The position numbers were made by a program, and so were the translations under genes. From assembly GCA_020025455.1 (NCBI GenBank), contig JAHHSC010000017.1, positions 1-18,773 of the forward strand: a DNA stretch of 18,773 bases. The letters run 5' to 3'. The notes beneath the pieces are model-generated. The model saw only the letters and a program-made list of their open reading frames with translations, searched no databases and was not told where the DNA came from. The stretch comes from Lawsonibacter sp. GTDB lineage: Bacteria; Bacillota; Clostridia; Oscillospirales; Oscillospiraceae. Below are positions 17,111-18,773 of this stretch, piece after piece. How positions within the stretch are numbered: the first letter of the stretch is position 1; every line of letters starts with the position of its first letter.

Positions 17111-17139
17111 ATTATACCAGAACGAATGTTCTTCTACAA
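17111..17139 (-). promoter_or_regulatory. SigA-type promoter for uvrB
   Basis: On the minus strand there is a -35 TTGTAG (17134-17139), a 17-bp spacer and a perfect -10 TATAAT (17111-17116). A start near 17104 gives a leader of about 40 bases to the GTG at 17063. The LexA-type palindrome fills most of the spacer. Confidence 0.85.
17119..17132 (-). promoter_or_regulatory. LexA (SOS) operator in the uvrB promoter
   Basis: The minus strand reads AGAACATTCGTTCT, a perfect inverted repeat of AGAAC/GTTCT around four bases. The Gram-positive LexA/DinR consensus is CGAAC-N4-GTTCG, so the GAAC-N4-GTTC core is intact and only the outer bases differ. It lies between the -35 and -10, where LexA would block polymerase. 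uvrB is a classic SOS gene in Bacillus subtilis. Confidence 0.82.
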
Positions 17140-17147
17140 GTTAAGTT

Positions 17148-17192
17148 TCGCTCTTTCCTCAAAGTTTTTGTTTTGCTTTGAGGAAAGAGCGA
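17148..17192. repeat. Perfect 17-bp inverted repeat after radC
   Basis: The arms 17148-17164 and 17176-17192 are perfectly complementary and flank an 11-base loop (TTTTTGTTTTG on the plus strand). It begins six bases after the radC stop and ends nine bases before the uvrB -35. On the minus strand the stem is followed by AACTTAAC, not by a T run, so it is not a standard intrinsic terminator. It may still stop or stabilise the pyrE-radC transcript. Confidence 0.8.
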
Positions 17193-17198
17193 TGCTCG

Positions 17199-17897
17199 TT
17201 AAATCAGTTCATAGATCGGGCGCCGCTTTCCGCGCTGGGACTGATTGAGGGAAACCATATCCCCATCCACAAAAATGAGGTGGTCCACCAGCTCCAGCCC
17301 CACGTTGAACAGGGCGTTGCGAACCGTATCCGTAGCCTGCCAGTCGGCGCTGGAGGGAAAGGCCAGATTGCTGATATGATTATGGGCTAAATAGAGCTTG
17401 GCCGCCCGCAGCCCCAGCGCCTCCTCGGCGATGCGGCGGATGTTGATATCCGCGGCATAGATGCTTCCCTCCGCCACCTTGCGGACCCCCAGCAGCTTGC
17501 ATTTTCCGTCCATACAGAGGATGTAGGACATCTCGTTCCGGGCCGCATAAAAATACGGGGCCAGGACGGTGCCAGCCTCCTCCGGGCCGCGGATAATGCG
17601 CTCCATACTGCTGCGCTGGGCCATATAGCGCCCGCCCACGGCGGGAAACAGTTTCAGAAGGCCGATGGTGTGCTCCCCCACGCCCTTCACCTTGCGCAGC
17701 TCGTCCGGCGAGGCATCCAGCACGCCCGCCAAATTCCCGAACCGTTCGATGAGCGCGTGGGCCAATTCGTTCACGTCTCCCTGCGGGATGGCGTAGAACA
17801 AAATCAGCTCCAGCACCCGGTGCTCCGGCCAGCCCTCCAGACCTGCGGCTGCAAATTCAGCTTTGACACGCTGACGGTGTCCGGTATGTCCAGCCAC
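17199..17897 (-). CDS. RadC/JAB-domain protein, divergent
   Basis: This 232-aa protein has the RadC layout: an N-terminal helix-hairpin-helix-like part (KVKGVGEHTIGLL, about 69-81) and a C-terminal JAB/MPN domain. The zinc motif, usually HNHPSG...PSxxD, reads HNHISNLAFPSSAD here (172-185). The two histidines, Ser182 and Asp185 are kept, but the conserved Pro and Gly are Ile175 and Asn177. The usual HPRE segment before it reads INIRR. The function of RadC proteins is unsettled. The GTG at 17897 lies eight bases after GAGG; the longer frame at 17906 has no spacing to a ribosome binding site. It follows pyrE by 29 bases, so it is probably co-transcribed with it. Confidence 0.85.
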   Translation of the reverse strand: MAGHTGHRQRVKAEFAAAGLEGWPEHRVLELILFYAIPQGDVNELAHALIERFGNLAGVLDASPDELRKVKGVGEHTIGLLKLFPAVGGRYMAQRSSMERIIRGPEEAGTVLAPYFYAARNEMSYILCMDGKCKLLGVRKVAEGSIYAADINIRRIAEEALGLRAAKLYLAHNHISNLAFPSSADWQATDTVRNALFNVGLELVDHLIFVDGDMVSLNQSQRGKRRPIYELI

Positions 17898-17926
17898 GGT
17901 CCTCACCTCTTTTCCAGGTAGCCGGT

Positions 17927-18601
17927 TTACTGCTTGGCGCCGTACTGGGCCAGGTAAGCCTCCATCTTGGCCTTCATGGCATCGTCAATGTAGACCTTGC
18001 CATCCACAGGGTTGTTGTGCAAAAAGTCGATGACCTCACGGACGGTCACAATGGGGAACACCTGGATTCCGTAGTCCTGACGCAGCTCGTCCAGCGTGGA
18101 GCAGTCGCGGGTGCCTCGCTCCATGCGGTCCACGGAGACGAAGAGGGCCTTCATGTTTACGTCGGCCACGTGCTTGAAAAGCTCGATGGACTCACGCACG
18201 GCGGTACCGGCGGTAACCACGTCCTCGATGATGGCCACGTTGTCGCCGTCCTGGGGCTTGTAGCCCACCATGGAGCCGCCCTCACCGTGGTCCTTGGCCT
18301 CCTTGCGGTTGAAGCAGTAGGGCAGGTCCCGGTCGTAGTTGCGGTACAGGGAGGCGGCGGCGGACACAGCCAGCGGGATTCCCTTGTAGGCGGGCCCAAA
18401 CAGGCAGGTGATCCCCTCGGGCAGGTTCTCCTGAATACAGGCGGCGTAGTAATCGCCCAGCTTGGCAGCCTGGGCGCCGGTCTTGTAGTTTCCGGTGTTT
18501 ACGAAGTAGGGGGTCTTACGGCCGCTCTTGGTCGTAAAGTCGCCGAAGGTCAGCACGCCGGAGCGCACCATAAAGGTGATAAATTCCTCTTTGTAAGTCA
18601 T
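17927..18601 (-). CDS. pyrE: Orotate phosphoribosyltransferase
   Basis: PyrE converts orotate and PRPP to orotidine 5'-phosphate in pyrimidine synthesis. The protein is 224 aa. The PRPP-binding motif VAIIEDVVTAGTA is at 122-134, the mobile catalytic loop FNRKEAKDHGEGG at 97-109, and the KSGRKTPYFVNTG orotate/PRPP region near 25-38. The ATG at 18601 has GAGGT seven bases upstream. The frame stays open upstream to 18751, but a promoter and leader lie within that part, so it is not coding. No PyrR-type attenuator is recognisable in the short leader. No other pyrimidine genes are visible in the window. Confidence 0.97.
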   Translation of the reverse strand: MTYKEEFITFMVRSGVLTFGDFTTKSGRKTPYFVNTGNYKTGAQAAKLGDYYAACIQENLPEGITCLFGPAYKGIPLAVSAAASLYRNYDRDLPYCFNRKEAKDHGEGGSMVGYKPQDGDNVAIIEDVVTAGTAVRESIELFKHVADVNMKALFVSVDRMERGTRDCSTLDELRQDYGIQVFPIVTVREVIDFLHNNPVDGKVYIDDAMKAKMEAYLAQYGAKQ

Positions 18602-18619
18602 GGTCACGACCTCATTTCT

Positions 18620-18647
18620 CTTTTTTATCGGCCCATGCCGAAAAAAC
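18620..18647 (-). other. Short stem-loop in the pyrE leader
   Basis: The expected 5' end of the pyrE mRNA reads UUUUUU-CGGC-AUGG-GCCG-AU-AAAAAA. This forms a CGGC/GCCG stem extended by U-A pairs with a two-base bulge. It is not followed by Us, so it is not a terminator. It might protect the 5' end; no regulatory role is shown. Confidence 0.35.
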
Positions 18648-18656
18648 ATTCGTAAT

Positions 18657-18685
18657 ATTATATCATTTTTCCCTCTGCCACACAA
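18657..18685 (-). promoter_or_regulatory. SigA-type promoter for pyrE-radC
   Basis: On the minus strand there is a -35 TTGTGT (18680-18685), a 17-bp spacer and a perfect -10 TATAAT (18657-18662). The start is predicted near 18650, giving a leader of about 48 bases. The remaining 18686-18773 holds no gene that I can support. Confidence 0.75.
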
Positions 18686-18773
18686 TAAAATGCCGCTGTT
18701 TTTTCGCCGAATTTCCCTTCCCTCCTCACAGCGGTCCACATTACTCTGCACAGTTATCTCCGTCTGGTCAAAA

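Noticed and set aside
18693..18734. CCGCTGT/ACAGCGG inverted repeat near the right edge
   Set aside because: Only seven pairs with a 28-base loop and no T run; too weak to call a terminator.
18602..18751. N-terminal extension of pyrE to 18751
   Set aside because: The extension contains the -35/-10 promoter and the leader. The ATG at 18601 has a ribosome binding site and gives the usual PyrE length.

Overview
The window looks like chromosomal DNA from a GC-rich gut-type member of the Clostridia, probably the Oscillospiraceae (Flavonifractor/Intestinimonas-like). This is inferred from strong AGGAGG-type ribosome binding sites, SigA-type promoters with 17-bp spacers, a Gram-positive LexA box, a CD1247-type zinc-ribbon protein beside efp, and frequent GTG starts. 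No mobile elements, tRNA, rRNA or CRISPR were seen. All genes are on the minus strand except two at 6888-8003. Every gene appears intact except the first, which is cut by the window edge.

Layout, left to right. (1) 1-3026: a TPP-riboswitch-controlled operon transcribed leftward. It encodes a small thiamine-binding protein, then the permease, lipoprotein and ATPase of a ThiXYZ-type ABC importer for thiamine precursors. The promoter, aptamer, intrinsic terminator and an 11-bp candidate antiterminator helix can all be read in the sequence. (2) 3044-6875: a leftward cluster yqeG, endonuclease IV-like, M24 aminopeptidase, efp and a CD1247-like zinc-ribbon protein. It has a promoter in front of yqeG, a second one in front of efp, and a strong terminator after the last gene. 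(3) 6888-8003: two rightward genes, an unrecognised probable TIM-barrel protein and a Dabb-domain protein, ended by an 18-bp stem terminator shared with the convergent recD2. (4) 8049-17139: a long leftward array uvrB, M28 peptidase, (possible 29-aa ORF), uvrA, small multidrug export family protein, small membrane protein, recD2. It lies behind one promoter whose spacer contains a LexA box. No terminator was found inside the array, so nucleotide excision repair genes and the RecD2 helicase may share one SOS-inducible transcript. (5) 17148-18685: pyrE and a divergent radC, transcribed leftward from a promoter in front of pyrE and followed by a perfect inverted repeat.

Most of this is housekeeping. 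The items most worth a second look are the explicit antiterminator pairing in the TPP riboswitch, the M28 peptidase with a membrane hairpin inserted inside its catalytic domain, the LexA-controlled uvrB-to-recD2 array, the unknown gene at 6888-7670, and the altered active-site motifs in the RadC and endonuclease IV-like proteins. I did not find a clear new defence or mobile system.

Several starts were placed by ribosome-binding-site spacing instead of the longest reading frame (efp, yqeG, recD2, uvrB, radC, pyrE, M28 peptidase, small membrane protein). Family names come from remembered motifs; no database search was possible.
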